Source of the DNA: Bacteriovoracales bacterium
GTDB taxonomy: Bacteria; Bdellovibrionota; Bacteriovoracia; Bacteriovoracales; Bacteriovoracaceae
Direction of reading: 5' to 3'
DNA: 43,455 nucleotides
NCBI GenBank assembly: GCA_030149295.1
Contig: JASBRV010000092.1
Location: forward strand, 1 to 43,455
The stretch's first letter is position 1. Each line of letters opens with the position of its first letter. Below, piece by piece: positions 27,423-35,924 of the stretch. The notes beneath the pieces are model-generated. The model was not told the origin of the DNA, made no database searches, and worked only from the letters and a program-made list of their open reading frames with translations. The translations under genes and the position numbers were made by a program.

Positions 27423-28724
27423 ATGAAGAAAATTTTGGCTTTAGGCCTTATGTGGATATTGAGCATTTCTGTATTGGCAAATACTGAGTTCTCAAAATTT
27501 ATTGAGTACGTTCAGACCAAGTATGCTGATAAGTTTACTGATTATCCCATTCTTATTTTTGATCTCGATGAGGTAGAGTATCGCTATGCCAAAGCCGGGG
27601 TTTATGGAGATAGTTTTGAGCTTGAGAAAAAGCGTGCTGCCATCATTCAGGAATATGTAAAAGAAAAAGTAGGGATGGATCTCACTTTACAAGAGGCCCT
27701 AAGTTACGAGCTTTATACAACGAAATTAAAGGAAGGAGCTTTTGCTCTGCCAACGCTTATAGATGGCCCGAACTATACAAAAGTTTATAAGATGTGTGCA
27801 GTCTTTCCAGCGGCACCCAATAGCAATCAAAGACTTGAAACTGAGAGGATTACTGGATTAACAACTCCAGGAGCATACGAGAATGTCACTTATGAAGGTC
27901 TACAACAGAAATTGACCTATGCTCAGATGCAGGCTTTCTCTCTCTATCATGAACTCGGTCACTGTATGGACCGTCTCTTTATGCCAAAAAATTATAATAC
28001 CTATGAAGTTTCTGCCCATGATGTTCATGTAGGTGAGTCCTATGCTGAGGTTTTTGCTCTTATGATGTTAGAGCGCGAGGGAATCACTGGCACGGGACAA
28101 ACAAGAGCACTTTTAAGAAACCTCTATACCCAAGAGATGGGAAAATGGTTTATTGATAATCCTCAAAATGGTTTTGGTAACCCTGCTTATCTTAAAGGGG
28201 GAATTGTTTACTATCTAGCCCCTAGTCTATTAGCCGCTAATGAATTTGTAAGAAATGGAAGAAATAGAGATTTTCTCCAAGGACCAATTGATGCCCTTCT
28301 CTTAAAGGCTAAAGAGATAGTGGATGAGCATGCCCTTGATGGAAGAAGTTTCCATGGCATCTACCGCGCGATGAGTGAAGAGACTGATGAAGTTTTAAAA
28401 ATGTATCGTGAATTTGCTGTTGATAGTCCAAGCTTTTTTAGGACTGCTTATAGAGACATTCTTCGCTTTTTGGATTTTTCCCCTCATCTCTATAGTCTGA
28501 TTGTTGGCGACGAACCAAATGACGACTCAGGCATTGAGGTGAATCCAAGTGACTTTATCGATGGCTGTACTTTAGAAAGTGAATCTGATGTTTTAGGTTT
28601 TCTTCAGGAAAAGAGAGACCTTCTCGAGAGAGGAGGGCTTGATTATTCTTCTCAGACAAAGCTTCGTGATTACCTCAATTCATTTTATGAGGATTATTCG
28701 AAATGTTTTCCAGTTAAGAATTAA
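27423..28724 (+). CDS. exported HExxH zinc metalloprotease-like protein
   Basis: The 433-residue protein starts at the ATG at 27423, which follows GGGAGAG and opens a signal peptide (about residues 1-19, VLAN). The zinc motif HELGH is at residues 176-180, and GESYAEVFALM about 25 residues later can supply the third (Glu) ligand, as in gluzincins. The rest is helical with no family I can name. It should act in the periplasm or outside; the substrate is unknown. It is followed 36 bases later by the FecR-domain gene. Confidence 0.75.
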   Translation: MKKILALGLMWILSISVLANTEFSKFIEYVQTKYADKFTDYPILIFDLDEVEYRYAKAGVYGDSFELEKKRAAIIQEYVKEKVGMDLTLQEALSYELYTTKLKEGAFALPTLIDGPNYTKVYKMCAVFPAAPNSNQRLETERITGLTTPGAYENVTYEGLQQKLTYAQMQAFSLYHELGHCMDRLFMPKNYNTYEVSAHDVHVGESYAEVFALMMLEREGITGTGQTRALLRNLYTQEMGKWFIDNPQNGFGNPAYLKGGIVYYLAPSLLAANEFVRNGRNRDFLQGPIDALLLKAKEIVDEHALDGRSFHGIYRAMSEETDEVLKMYREFAVDSPSFFRTAYRDILRFLDFSPHLYSLIVGDEPNDDSGIEVNPSDFIDGCTLESESDVLGFLQEKRDLLERGGLDYSSQTKLRDYLNSFYEDYSKCFPVKN

Positions 28725-28760
28725 ATTTACCTAAATGATGACATCGATTAATCTAATGAT

Positions 28761-29381
28761 ATGAAAATCATTGGGTTAATTTTTCTTTTGTCTACATCTC
28801 CTCTCTTTGCAGCAGGAAAAGTTCTGTTTCTTAAAGGAGAAGTCACCTTAAATAGCAAAGCTCTTAAAAAAGATGACACCCTTTCTGATGGAGACATGTT
28901 AAAGACTGGTGAAAAATCAGTTGTTTTGGTGAAATTTGATGAAGGAAGCACCATTAAACTCAATGAGAAAAGCGAAGTGAAAGTCAATCTTTCACAGACC
29001 AAGGGAAAGAAGAGCCTCTTTAGTATGCTAAGAGGGACGTCTTTTTTTAAACTTGACCCGGAGGCTAAGGCAAAACTAGGAGTAAAAACCAAAAGGGCTT
29101 CTCTAGCCGTTCGAGGCACTGAGTTCTTTGTTGCCATTATGGATAATGATGATTTTATGTGCGTCAGAAAGGGAGCAGTCTTGGTCCAAGATAAGGCAAA
29201 GAAAAGGGTCTTAGTAAAAGAGGGACAAGGTGTTTCCATTGGAAAGGCCGTCTCTAAGCCAAGTTTTTTACCTTGGACAGAAGGACTTAATTGGAAGCTT
29301 GATTCAAAAGAAGGCGACTTAGAAAATAAAGTTAATATTCAAGAACAATATAAAAGCCCTCTAGAGCAGGATTATGATTAA
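28761..29381 (+). CDS. exported FecR-domain protein
   Basis: The 206-residue protein has a signal peptide (about residues 1-17) followed by a FecR domain: GKVLFLKGEVTLN, a DGDMLKTG block, FDEGSTIKLNE, and the family hallmark SLAVRGTEFFVAI near residue 115. Unlike FecR anti-sigma factors it has no cytoplasmic part and no sigma factor beside it; free-standing periplasmic FecR domains probably serve in envelope structure. No clear ribosome site precedes the ATG. It overlaps the next gene by eight bases, so they are coupled. Confidence 0.85.
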   Translation: MKIIGLIFLLSTSPLFAAGKVLFLKGEVTLNSKALKKDDTLSDGDMLKTGEKSVVLVKFDEGSTIKLNEKSEVKVNLSQTKGKKSLFSMLRGTSFFKLDPEAKAKLGVKTKRASLAVRGTEFFVAIMDNDDFMCVRKGAVLVQDKAKKRVLVKEGQGVSIGKAVSKPSFLPWTEGLNWKLDSKEGDLENKVNIQEQYKSPLEQDYD

Positions 29382-30102
29382 AAGAAGTTCTTTCTTTTTA
29401 TCTCTATTCTTTCTTTTTAATCTATTAGTTCACGCCAATCGGATACCAAAAGATGAGACTTCTTTTGATCAAGAATTTAGTTTCTTTGGAACGAAGAAAA
29501 TAGAAAATCATTTTATGACTTTAAAAGTGGCACACTATTTTCAAGATAAACAAAATGATCGCAATATTATTGAACTAGGTTATCGCTACGGATTTGATAA
29601 CTGGCGATTTGGTGGCTCTATTTCTACAGAAAGAGGACTTCGCCACAATGAAGATTGGGTATTGGAAAGTGGTCGTTGGCAATGGCGAGATACCTCATCT
29701 CGAAGCGAAGAAATAGTGCGTGGCTTTGTTCAAAATAAGTTCTTCCTTTGGAAAAAGGGCATTCTAAAAAATCGTGTGACTTTACAGCATAACTTCTTTA
29801 ATGATCAAGACACGTTAATCTTAACTTCTGGAATCATATGGTTTGGTCGAGGAAGTCATACTTTCTTGCATCAGTTTGAAGTCTTTGTTCCTCTAAACTT
29901 TAATCGAAGCTTTGTCTCTGAGATTTGGCACTATACTGGTTATATGTATAAGTTGACGAAGAGTTTCTCTTTAGGGCCAAGACTAACCTTAGGTCATATG
30001 AGATGGAATGAGTCTCTCAATTTCAAGCATCGAACAGGAGACTCATTTAATAATGATCTGTTTATCATGCGCCTAGGTCTTGGCGCTTTTTATCACTTTT
30101 AA
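29374..30102 (+). CDS. predicted outer-membrane beta-barrel-like protein
   Basis: The 242-residue protein has a signal peptide (about residues 1-21) and a mature part of alternating aromatic/hydrophilic strands (IIELGYRYGFDNWRFGGSIS, GPRLTLGHMRW). It ends in aromatic YHF, as outer-membrane barrels do. It is translationally coupled to the FecR-domain protein, suggesting the pair acts together at the envelope. It is convergent with the gene at 30110. Family not recognised. Confidence 0.7.
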   Translation: MIKRSSFFLSLFFLFNLLVHANRIPKDETSFDQEFSFFGTKKIENHFMTLKVAHYFQDKQNDRNIIELGYRYGFDNWRFGGSISTERGLRHNEDWVLESGRWQWRDTSSRSEEIVRGFVQNKFFLWKKGILKNRVTLQHNFFNDQDTLILTSGIIWFGRGSHTFLHQFEVFVPLNFNRSFVSEIWHYTGYMYKLTKSFSLGPRLTLGHMRWNESLNFKHRTGDSFNNDLFIMRLGLGAFYHF

Positions 30103-30109
30103 AGAAATT

Positions 30110-30535
30110 TTAAAAAGTATCGTAATTAACAATTCTTCCCACGTAGAAGACACCATCGACTCTTCTATTGAGAATGTAGAATCGTCTTGTTCTTAACACA
30201 TCATTTTTAAGAATATTAATTGAGTAGGTGTACCCAATCACTTCGTTTTGAAGGACGACTTCATACATATTGGCGTTGAGCTCGTAAAAGAATCCGAGAG
30301 CAAAGAGGTCTAATTCAGAAGCAAAATCAACTAATTCAAGAACTGTTCCCATTTGAATGGCCGCGATGTCTTCAGGAACTTCAGAAACTTTTTGAAAAGT
30401 TGCTTCCGCATAAAAATGAGGCTCTCTTTCCACCATTCTTTGATGAAGGGTGTCTGCGAAGCTATCTCGAGCGTGTGTAGTAGAAGCAAACAGGGGAGAC
30501 AAGCTCAAAAGAGCGCATAAGATTAAAGCTTTCAT
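30110..30535 (-). CDS. small exported protein, function unknown
   Basis: The 141-residue protein has a signal peptide (about residues 1-22, THAR). The mature part has a charged helix and then beta strands with many aromatic residues; no motif recognised. GGAAGG precedes the ATG. It lies 74 bases downstream of the M48 protease gene on the same strand and may be the last gene of that operon. Confidence 0.7.
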   Translation of the reverse strand: MKALILCALLSLSPLFASTTHARDSFADTLHQRMVEREPHFYAEATFQKVSEVPEDIAAIQMGTVLELVDFASELDLFALGFFYELNANMYEVVLQNEVIGYTYSINILKNDVLRTRRFYILNRRVDGVFYVGRIVNYDTF

Positions 30536-30609
30536 AAACCTTCCTTTTTTGATGATTGGAAGATACCAGCTTCAGGATAAGTTGCAATGAGACCTGTAAA
30601 AGCAACAGG

Positions 30610-31404
30610 TCAGCGGCATCGCGCCTTGGAGCGACTTGTCTGATAAGTGCCTGTAAATTGGGCACCATAACTTTCTAGATAGCGAACACGAGAATCTGGG
30701 GAGGGGTGAGTGGAGAGAAATTCAGGAGGGGAGCCTCCTGCTTTTTGACCCATCGTGACCCAAAGCCTTGATGCTTGAAGTGGATCGTATCCGGCCTTGG
30801 CCATGTATTGAACACCGAGCTTGTCAGCTTCCGTTTCATGCTTACGAGAAAAGGGCATAAGAATGCCAAATTGAGCGCCCAGACCAATGCCTGCTAGCAG
30901 TAAGTTTCTTTTGGGACTGCCATCGCCAAGAGCAATATTGGCCGCCATGATGCCTCCTTGGGCCAGGAGGGCTTGAGAGGTTCTTTCATTACCGTGTTGA
31001 GCAAGAACGTGTCCGATCTCATGGCCAATAACGGCCGCGAGTTGGTCAGGATTTTGAGCGAGTTGAATCATTCCAGTGTGAACACCGATTTTATTTCCAG
31101 GAAGGGCAAAAGCATTAGGTGAGTTTTCAGCGAAGACGACAACCTCCCATTCGTTAGGATTTTGTTCAGCGGCGTTGAGAAGCTCCCTACTTAAACATTT
31201 TGTTAATTGGTTGAATCGAGCATTTTGAGAAATTTTCATCTTTCTTTTAAGTTCTTCAAATGAATTTGCTCCCATACTATTCATTTGAGATTCACTCATC
31301 ACGGTCAATTGCTTTCTTCCCATAGGAGAAGTGGCGCAACCAGCAAGAGAGAGAATTAGGGTGATTGGAAAGAGTATGACAAGGACTGATTTAAGAGAGC
31401 ACAT
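30610..31404 (-). CDS. M48-family metalloprotease, lipoprotein
   Basis: The 264-residue protein has a lipoprotein signal with lipobox LAGC (Cys23), then a peptidase M48 domain: the zinc motif HEIGH at residues 128-132 followed by VLAQHGNER, and ETEADKLGVQYMAKAGYDP giving the third ligand. SPMGRKQL just after the lipobox is typical of the YfgC/LoiP-type periplasmic members, which handle outer-membrane protein quality control. The ATG at 31404 fits GAGG at seven bases and the lipobox position; longer starts would spoil the signal. It follows the cupin gene by eight bases. Confidence 0.88.
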   Translation of the reverse strand: MCSLKSVLVILFPITLILSLAGCATSPMGRKQLTVMSESQMNSMGANSFEELKRKMKISQNARFNQLTKCLSRELLNAAEQNPNEWEVVVFAENSPNAFALPGNKIGVHTGMIQLAQNPDQLAAVIGHEIGHVLAQHGNERTSQALLAQGGIMAANIALGDGSPKRNLLLAGIGLGAQFGILMPFSRKHETEADKLGVQYMAKAGYDPLQASRLWVTMGQKAGGSPPEFLSTHPSPDSRVRYLESYGAQFTGTYQTSRSKARCR

Positions 31405-31412
31405 GAAAGACC

Positions 31413-32069
31413 TCATTTGAGATGTCCGGTTTTGACTAGAATAATGGTTTCTTCTTCCACCCATGGATGATGGTGGGAGAGGTGCTTATTTCTAATCCAA
31501 GTGTGTTTAGGATATTCTCCGTTCTCATCTTTGAAAACCCCACTTAAGACAAAAATTTCCTCTCCTCCAAAATGAGTATGGGGAACAAACTTTTCATTAG
31601 TAGGCCATTTGACGAGAGCAGTAGAAGAGGCTTCAAATTGATGAAGTGGCATGACTTGGAGACCGCCATGACCTTGGCGCCACTGCTCTTCATTTGTGTT
31701 AAGAACAACTTGTTGGGAATCATCGGGTGCAAATTGATTGAGCTTCACAAAAATAACACAACCTTCCTTACTAAAGGGTGAGTGGGATGAGCTGGGAGGA
31801 TTTCTGATATAGGTTCCAGCAGGGTAATCGCCATTTTCATCTGAAAAGACTCCTGAAAGAACAAAAATTTCTTCTCCAAGGGGATGAGAATGGGACTTAA
31901 AATGTGAGTTGGGCAAATACTTGACTACAGAAGTTGTATGGCCTGACTCTTTTCCCTCTCTTTCCAAGGGTTTTCTTAAAACTTGTGGGTTTGGAGACTC
32001 TAACCAGTCCATTTTGCTCGTGTTTACAAAAAGTGATTTTGTGAAGTCCATGTTGTGGTTTTCTTGCAT
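31413..32069 (-). CDS. double ChrR-like cupin protein
   Basis: The 218-residue cytosolic protein has two cupin units, each with the metal-binding pattern of the ChrR anti-sigma factor cupin: HFKSHSHPLGEEIFVLSGVF in the first and HTHFGGEEIFVLSGVF in the second, each followed by a DENG-(D/E)YP block and an IRN element. The internal duplication is clear. ChrR senses singlet oxygen with its cupin, but the zinc-binding anti-sigma domain is absent here, so it may be a metal-dependent enzyme or sensor. GGAGG precedes the ATG. First gene of the leftward operon. Confidence 0.85.
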   Translation of the reverse strand: MQENHNMDFTKSLFVNTSKMDWLESPNPQVLRKPLEREGKESGHTTSVVKYLPNSHFKSHSHPLGEEIFVLSGVFSDENGDYPAGTYIRNPPSSSHSPFSKEGCVIFVKLNQFAPDDSQQVVLNTNEEQWRQGHGGLQVMPLHQFEASSTALVKWPTNEKFVPHTHFGGEEIFVLSGVFKDENGEYPKHTWIRNKHLSHHHPWVEEETIILVKTGHLK

Positions 32070-32090
32070 CTTTAACCTCCAATTTAAGCC

Positions 32091-32096
32091 ATTATA
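32091..32096 (-). promoter_or_regulatory. -10 box of the cupin-M48 operon
   Basis: A consensus TATAAT lies 21 bases before the cupin start codon on the minus strand. The -35 element is weak (TTATCT, 16-base spacing). Confidence 0.4.
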
Positions 32097-32190
32097 AATA
32101 ACGCTCTTAAAAAGATAAGAAAATATGGCCTAGACAGCTATTTCTGCCTTCTAAGTTCATCATATTTCTTAAAAGTGACGAAATTAGAGT

Positions 32191-33492
32191 ATGGTGAAGC
32201 TGGTTGTTTTCTTTTCTCTTTTTTCATTTCTATCGGTTCATGTAAATGCCGAAAACTTCTATAGTGACCTATGTGAGCACAGAGAAGAGTTTGAAATAGA
32301 AAGACTTTATCAAGAGGACATCTCTGGAAAGATCATCTCTGACAGACCTAAAGCCTGTGAAGTAGCCCTTAAATATAATGATTGGAATTTTATCCAATTT
32401 GATTCCCAGAGTAAGGTTTTTGAAAATGATGCTCTCTCTCAATCTATCGTCAAAATTACGCAAGACTCCTCTGGAGGCAAACCGGCCGTGGGCCCTCATC
32501 GTCACCTACAGTCTTTATTAATTGGCCTGGTCGTTGCTCATACATGGGATAGATTAAGTTTAGATGAAAGAATTGCTTTTCGCACCAACGCTTCTTGTGA
32601 CAAGGCAACAGAAGTAGGAAAGTTGCCCAAGTTTTCTGATCTTTCACGATCCCCTGGAAAAGGAGATTCTGTCCTCCTCGCAAATATTCAAGATCTTTGT
32701 AACGATGACTTTAATGTCTTAATTTCGAAATTGCCCCGAGCTCTTTTTGCTGACGCTTTATTTATTTTGAAAGAAAGTGGTTATGATACGACCCCCTTTC
32801 TTCGTGCTTATTGTGAGAGTTTTGTAGGTCGCTTTAGAGATAAAAAAGATCCTTTCTTTTTACGACAACTTTATGTGGAGTCTAAAAAAAGAGGTGCTCT
32901 CAAAACAATGAAAAGTATTCGAGATTTATATGGTTTAAGTCCTACAGAGATCTGGGATAATCAAGATAAGTTTATTTTAAAGCAAAACTTAAGCGAAAAA
33001 GAAATCAACGCCATTAAAACCTGGAAGGGATCAAGTTACATTTGGGTTTCTAATAGAGAAGAGTTTGGTCTTTTAGGGGACGTCTTTTCTCTTTTTCATA
33101 GGAATGGAGGTATAAGTAGGAGGCCAAGTCGGCTTGGAGAAAATACAAAAATGTTGTCTAAAACTTTAGATGAGCTTCCCCCTCATCGTGGACTCGTTTT
33201 TAGAGGAATAAGTTCTAAAAACCCAGAAGAAGACTACGTTGTTGGGGAAGAAATAGAGTTTGATCGCTTTTCTTCAACATCCACCTCTGTAAAAGTGGCT
33301 TACGATTTTGCAGGAGCTACGGGGGAGGAGAGAGTGGTTCTCATTCTCCTCTCAAACTCTGGGCGAAATATTATGGGAATTAGGCCAAATAAAAGTGAGC
33401 GAGAGGTCCTTTTTCCCCCTGGAGCTAAATTTAAAATCATTCGAACGAAAAGAAATAAATACACCTTTAAAGTTTATGCTATAGAGGAATGA
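32191..33492 (+). CDS. exported protein with mono-ADP-ribosyltransferase domain
   Basis: The 433-residue protein has a signal peptide (about residues 1-20, VNA/EN). Residues about 21-255 match nothing I know. Residues about 260-433 are an ADP-ribosyltransferase exoenzyme domain of the R-S-E class: a leading helix LSEKEINAIKTWKGSSY, Arg338 in LVFRG, the STS motif at 362-364 in RFSSTSTS, and the ExE pair Glu403/Glu405 in SEREVLFPPGAKFKI. ExE usually marks arginine-specific transfer of ADP-ribose from NAD. With a signal peptide it should act outside the cell or in a prey cell. No immunity gene is adjacent. Its last 19 bases overlap the convergent nhaC gene. Confidence 0.88.
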   Translation: MVKLVVFFSLFSFLSVHVNAENFYSDLCEHREEFEIERLYQEDISGKIISDRPKACEVALKYNDWNFIQFDSQSKVFENDALSQSIVKITQDSSGGKPAVGPHRHLQSLLIGLVVAHTWDRLSLDERIAFRTNASCDKATEVGKLPKFSDLSRSPGKGDSVLLANIQDLCNDDFNVLISKLPRALFADALFILKESGYDTTPFLRAYCESFVGRFRDKKDPFFLRQLYVESKKRGALKTMKSIRDLYGLSPTEIWDNQDKFILKQNLSEKEINAIKTWKGSSYIWVSNREEFGLLGDVFSLFHRNGGISRRPSRLGENTKMLSKTLDELPPHRGLVFRGISSKNPEEDYVVGEEIEFDRFSSTSTSVKVAYDFAGATGEERVVLILLSNSGRNIMGIRPNKSEREVLFPPGAKFKIIRTKRNKYTFKVYAIEE

Positions 33493-34922
33493 TCCTGACT
33501 TTTTTCAATAATACTAATCTTCATCGCACCAAAAAATGCCGAGATCAGGGGAGAGAGAATATTAAAGAAACAATACGGTGCATAGGTAAGGGTGGGGACT
33601 CCCAGTACTCCACTATTATAAGCGCCACCGCTATTCCAAGGAATTAGGACCGAAGTCACCGTACCTGCATCTTCAAGAGCGCGAGAAAGATTTTGAGGTG
33701 CAAGATTGTAATCGTTAAAGGCCTTTTTAAACATTCTCCCAGGAACCACTATGGCGAGATACTGATCAGATGCGGTAGCATTGAGAAAAAGGCAACTACC
33801 AAGAGTCGCCCCAATCAGACTGCCCGTGCCTTTGACAGACTTTAAAATAGAGGCAGCGATCTCTTGAAGCATACCTGTCGCTTCAAGAGTGCCCCCAAAA
33901 ACCATCGCTGAAAAGATAAGCCAGACTGTAGTCAACATACCTTTCATTCCTCCTCTGTTAAGGAGTTCATCGATAACATCATGACGAGATTGCAAGGGAA
34001 AGCCTCCAACAGACACATCCATGACGACTTTATAGAGCGCCTCAAAAGAAAATGCTCCCCCCATCATTTTAAGAAGGAGCTCCCTTTGAAAAATACAGGC
34101 CACAATAACCGCGCTAATAATTCCAAGGGTAATGGCCGGGAGTGCTGGGATTTTTTTTCTTACTAAGAGAAGGACAACTAATGGTGGAATAAAAGTGAAC
34201 AAGGAAATATTAAATTGCTTGTCTAGGATTAAGGTTAATTCATTTATAGTTGTCGGGGTCACGTCAGCAGGAGTTGAGGTGAGTCCAATGATAGTGAAAA
34301 GAAGGAGGGAGATTAATATGGCCGGACCAGTGGTAAAGACCATGTGTTTAATGTGAACAAAGAGTTCCGTCTCCGCCATGGCTGCCGCTAAGTTGGTGGT
34401 GTCTGATAAGGGAGACATTTTGTCGCCAAAATAGGCACCTGAGATAATGGCTCCTGCTATTAGGCCTTCCTCAAAGCCAAGGGCTTGACCAATTCCAATA
34501 AGAGCAATGCCGATAGTTCCAGTTGTTGACCAGGAGCTTCCTGTAGAAATAGAGACCATGGCGCAAGCAATGCAGCTAACTGGCAAAAAAACTTGTGGAG
34601 TAATAAGCTTAAGTCCATAGTAGATCATCGCAGGCACTGTCCCTGAGAGAATCCAGGTACCGACGAGGGCTCCAATAACGATAAGAATGATCATGGCCGA
34701 TAATGCGTTAGAGGTCGCTTCATTTATGCCCTTTTCGATGACTTTAAAGGAAACTCCATACTTAAAATGACCAATAAAACCTGTAACAAGGGCGCCTAGG
34801 AGAAGTGCTACTTGATTGGGGCCATAAGACGCGTTGTCCTTAAAGACGACAACATTTATCGTTAAGAGGATAACTAAAAAAGAGACGGGTATTAGGGAAA
34901 ATAATAAGCTTGGTTTTTTCAT
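33474..34922 (-). CDS. nhaC: NhaC-family Na+/H+ antiporter
   Basis: The 482-residue inner-membrane protein is almost entirely hydrophobic helices and carries NhaC signatures: STGSSWSTTGTIGIALIGIG, then SGAYFGDKMSPLSDTTNLAA, and late SVLIPWNSGGAYNSGVLGV. It exchanges sodium for protons and helps with salt and alkaline pH tolerance, which fits a marine or brackish habitat. No clear ribosome site is visible before the ATG. Confidence 0.92.
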   Translation of the reverse strand: MKKPSLLFSLIPVSFLVILLTINVVVFKDNASYGPNQVALLLGALVTGFIGHFKYGVSFKVIEKGINEATSNALSAMIILIVIGALVGTWILSGTVPAMIYYGLKLITPQVFLPVSCIACAMVSISTGSSWSTTGTIGIALIGIGQALGFEEGLIAGAIISGAYFGDKMSPLSDTTNLAAAMAETELFVHIKHMVFTTGPAILISLLLFTIIGLTSTPADVTPTTINELTLILDKQFNISLFTFIPPLVVLLLVRKKIPALPAITLGIISAVIVACIFQRELLLKMMGGAFSFEALYKVVMDVSVGGFPLQSRHDVIDELLNRGGMKGMLTTVWLIFSAMVFGGTLEATGMLQEIAASILKSVKGTGSLIGATLGSCLFLNATASDQYLAIVVPGRMFKKAFNDYNLAPQNLSRALEDAGTVTSVLIPWNSGGAYNSGVLGVPTLTYAPYCFFNILSPLISAFFGAMKISIIEKSQDHSSIA

Positions 34923-35092
34923 AAATAAAGATTAGCGACTGATAGACAAAAGAAAAAGAAGTTTCCCATATTTTTCTAATCAACAGGTAGAAGACCTTTT
35001 CTCTGACTTTATTAAAGCTTCAAACGAACTTTGTTGGTGAATATGAAGGGGTGGTTTACCGAAGGGAAAGTAAGACTTTCTAATGAGGTAAG

Positions 35093-35896
35093 ATGATCCG
35101 TTGGTGCAGCTATTGCCAAAGTTTTATGGGTGAAAAGGAACCTCTCGATGTATTCGAGATCAGCCATGGTGTGTGCATAAAATGCCAAAAAACGGTTTTA
35201 AAGAATCAGCATCATGCCAAGATTAAAGAAGAGAATTTTCTAAAGACAAAAGACTTTTTTCAAGAAATTCTCTCCATGAGTCACTTAAAGGTTCACGACG
35301 ATAAAGATGAGCTCATTAAAAAAGGTCTGGATCTTGGGATTGATCCCATCAGTCTAATTTATGGAATCCTTCAGCCACTAATGTATCGCATGGGAAACTT
35401 AGTAAAGAATAACCAAGTGTCTTTAATGGAAGAATATCTTTATACCTCTACGATTCAAAAAATGATTAATCGAATTGAATTTGATTATGATATTGAAGAA
35501 AACGGAAAGGAAATCTTACTTACCAATGTGGAGGGAAATGTTCATCTTATTGCTTGTCGAATTTTAAGAATTGCTCTCGCTCAAAGAGGTTATTCTTCCA
35601 AACTGATTTTTCCAGCTCTCTCTTCAGATAAACTCGTTCATTATTTAAAAGAGCACCCAGCTAAGGTTCTTTGCATCAGTATCGCCACGGAGGATCAGCA
35701 ACCTGCTCTTCTTGAATCCTTACAGAGGATTAAAGAGTTAGATGAAGAGATACGTCCCCTTGTCGCCATTGGTGGGCGAGGGCTTCGGTATTCGAGAGCA
35801 AAGTTTTTGCGTTTGGCTGACTTTATTCAAGATAGAGAAGAGACAGGGGCTTTCTTTGACTTTATTGATGAATTCTTTAACGTTAAAGCTGCCTAA
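35093..35896 (+). CDS. zinc-ribbon plus B12-binding-fold protein
   Basis: The 267-residue cytosolic protein starts with a CxxC-x19-CxxC zinc ribbon (Cys5, 8, 28, 31). A four-helix cap-like region (about residues 55-130) and a Rossmann-like cobalamin-binding fold (about 138-265) follow. The usual DxHxxG motif is altered to NVHLIA (His151 kept, Asp to Asn, Gly to Ala), while AIGGRG near residue 228 keeps the later glycine motif. It may bind cobalamin weakly, another ligand, or only protein partners. GAGGTAAG precedes the ATG. It is convergent with the histidine kinase, which could be its partner (inference). Confidence 0.75.
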   Translation: MIRWCSYCQSFMGEKEPLDVFEISHGVCIKCQKTVLKNQHHAKIKEENFLKTKDFFQEILSMSHLKVHDDKDELIKKGLDLGIDPISLIYGILQPLMYRMGNLVKNNQVSLMEEYLYTSTIQKMINRIEFDYDIEENGKEILLTNVEGNVHLIACRILRIALAQRGYSSKLIFPALSSDKLVHYLKEHPAKVLCISIATEDQQPALLESLQRIKELDEEIRPLVAIGGRGLRYSRAKFLRLADFIQDREETGAFFDFIDEFFNVKAA

Positions 35897-35924
35897 AACG
35901 AACGTTTTAAGTGAATAAACTGAT

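Noticed and set aside
28748..29239. A 163-codon minus-strand open frame within the FecR-domain gene
   Set aside because: The plus-strand product is a clear FecR domain protein; the antisense frame has no recognisable features.
33100..33492. Reading the ADP-ribosyltransferase gene as a toxin-immunity pair with nhaC
   Set aside because: The overlapping convergent gene is a typical sodium/proton antiporter, not an immunity protein; the overlap only reflects tight packing.
34923..35092. A riboswitch before nhaC or the B12-fold gene
   Set aside because: No recognisable conserved core such as the cobalamin B12 box, and no stable nested stems seen.
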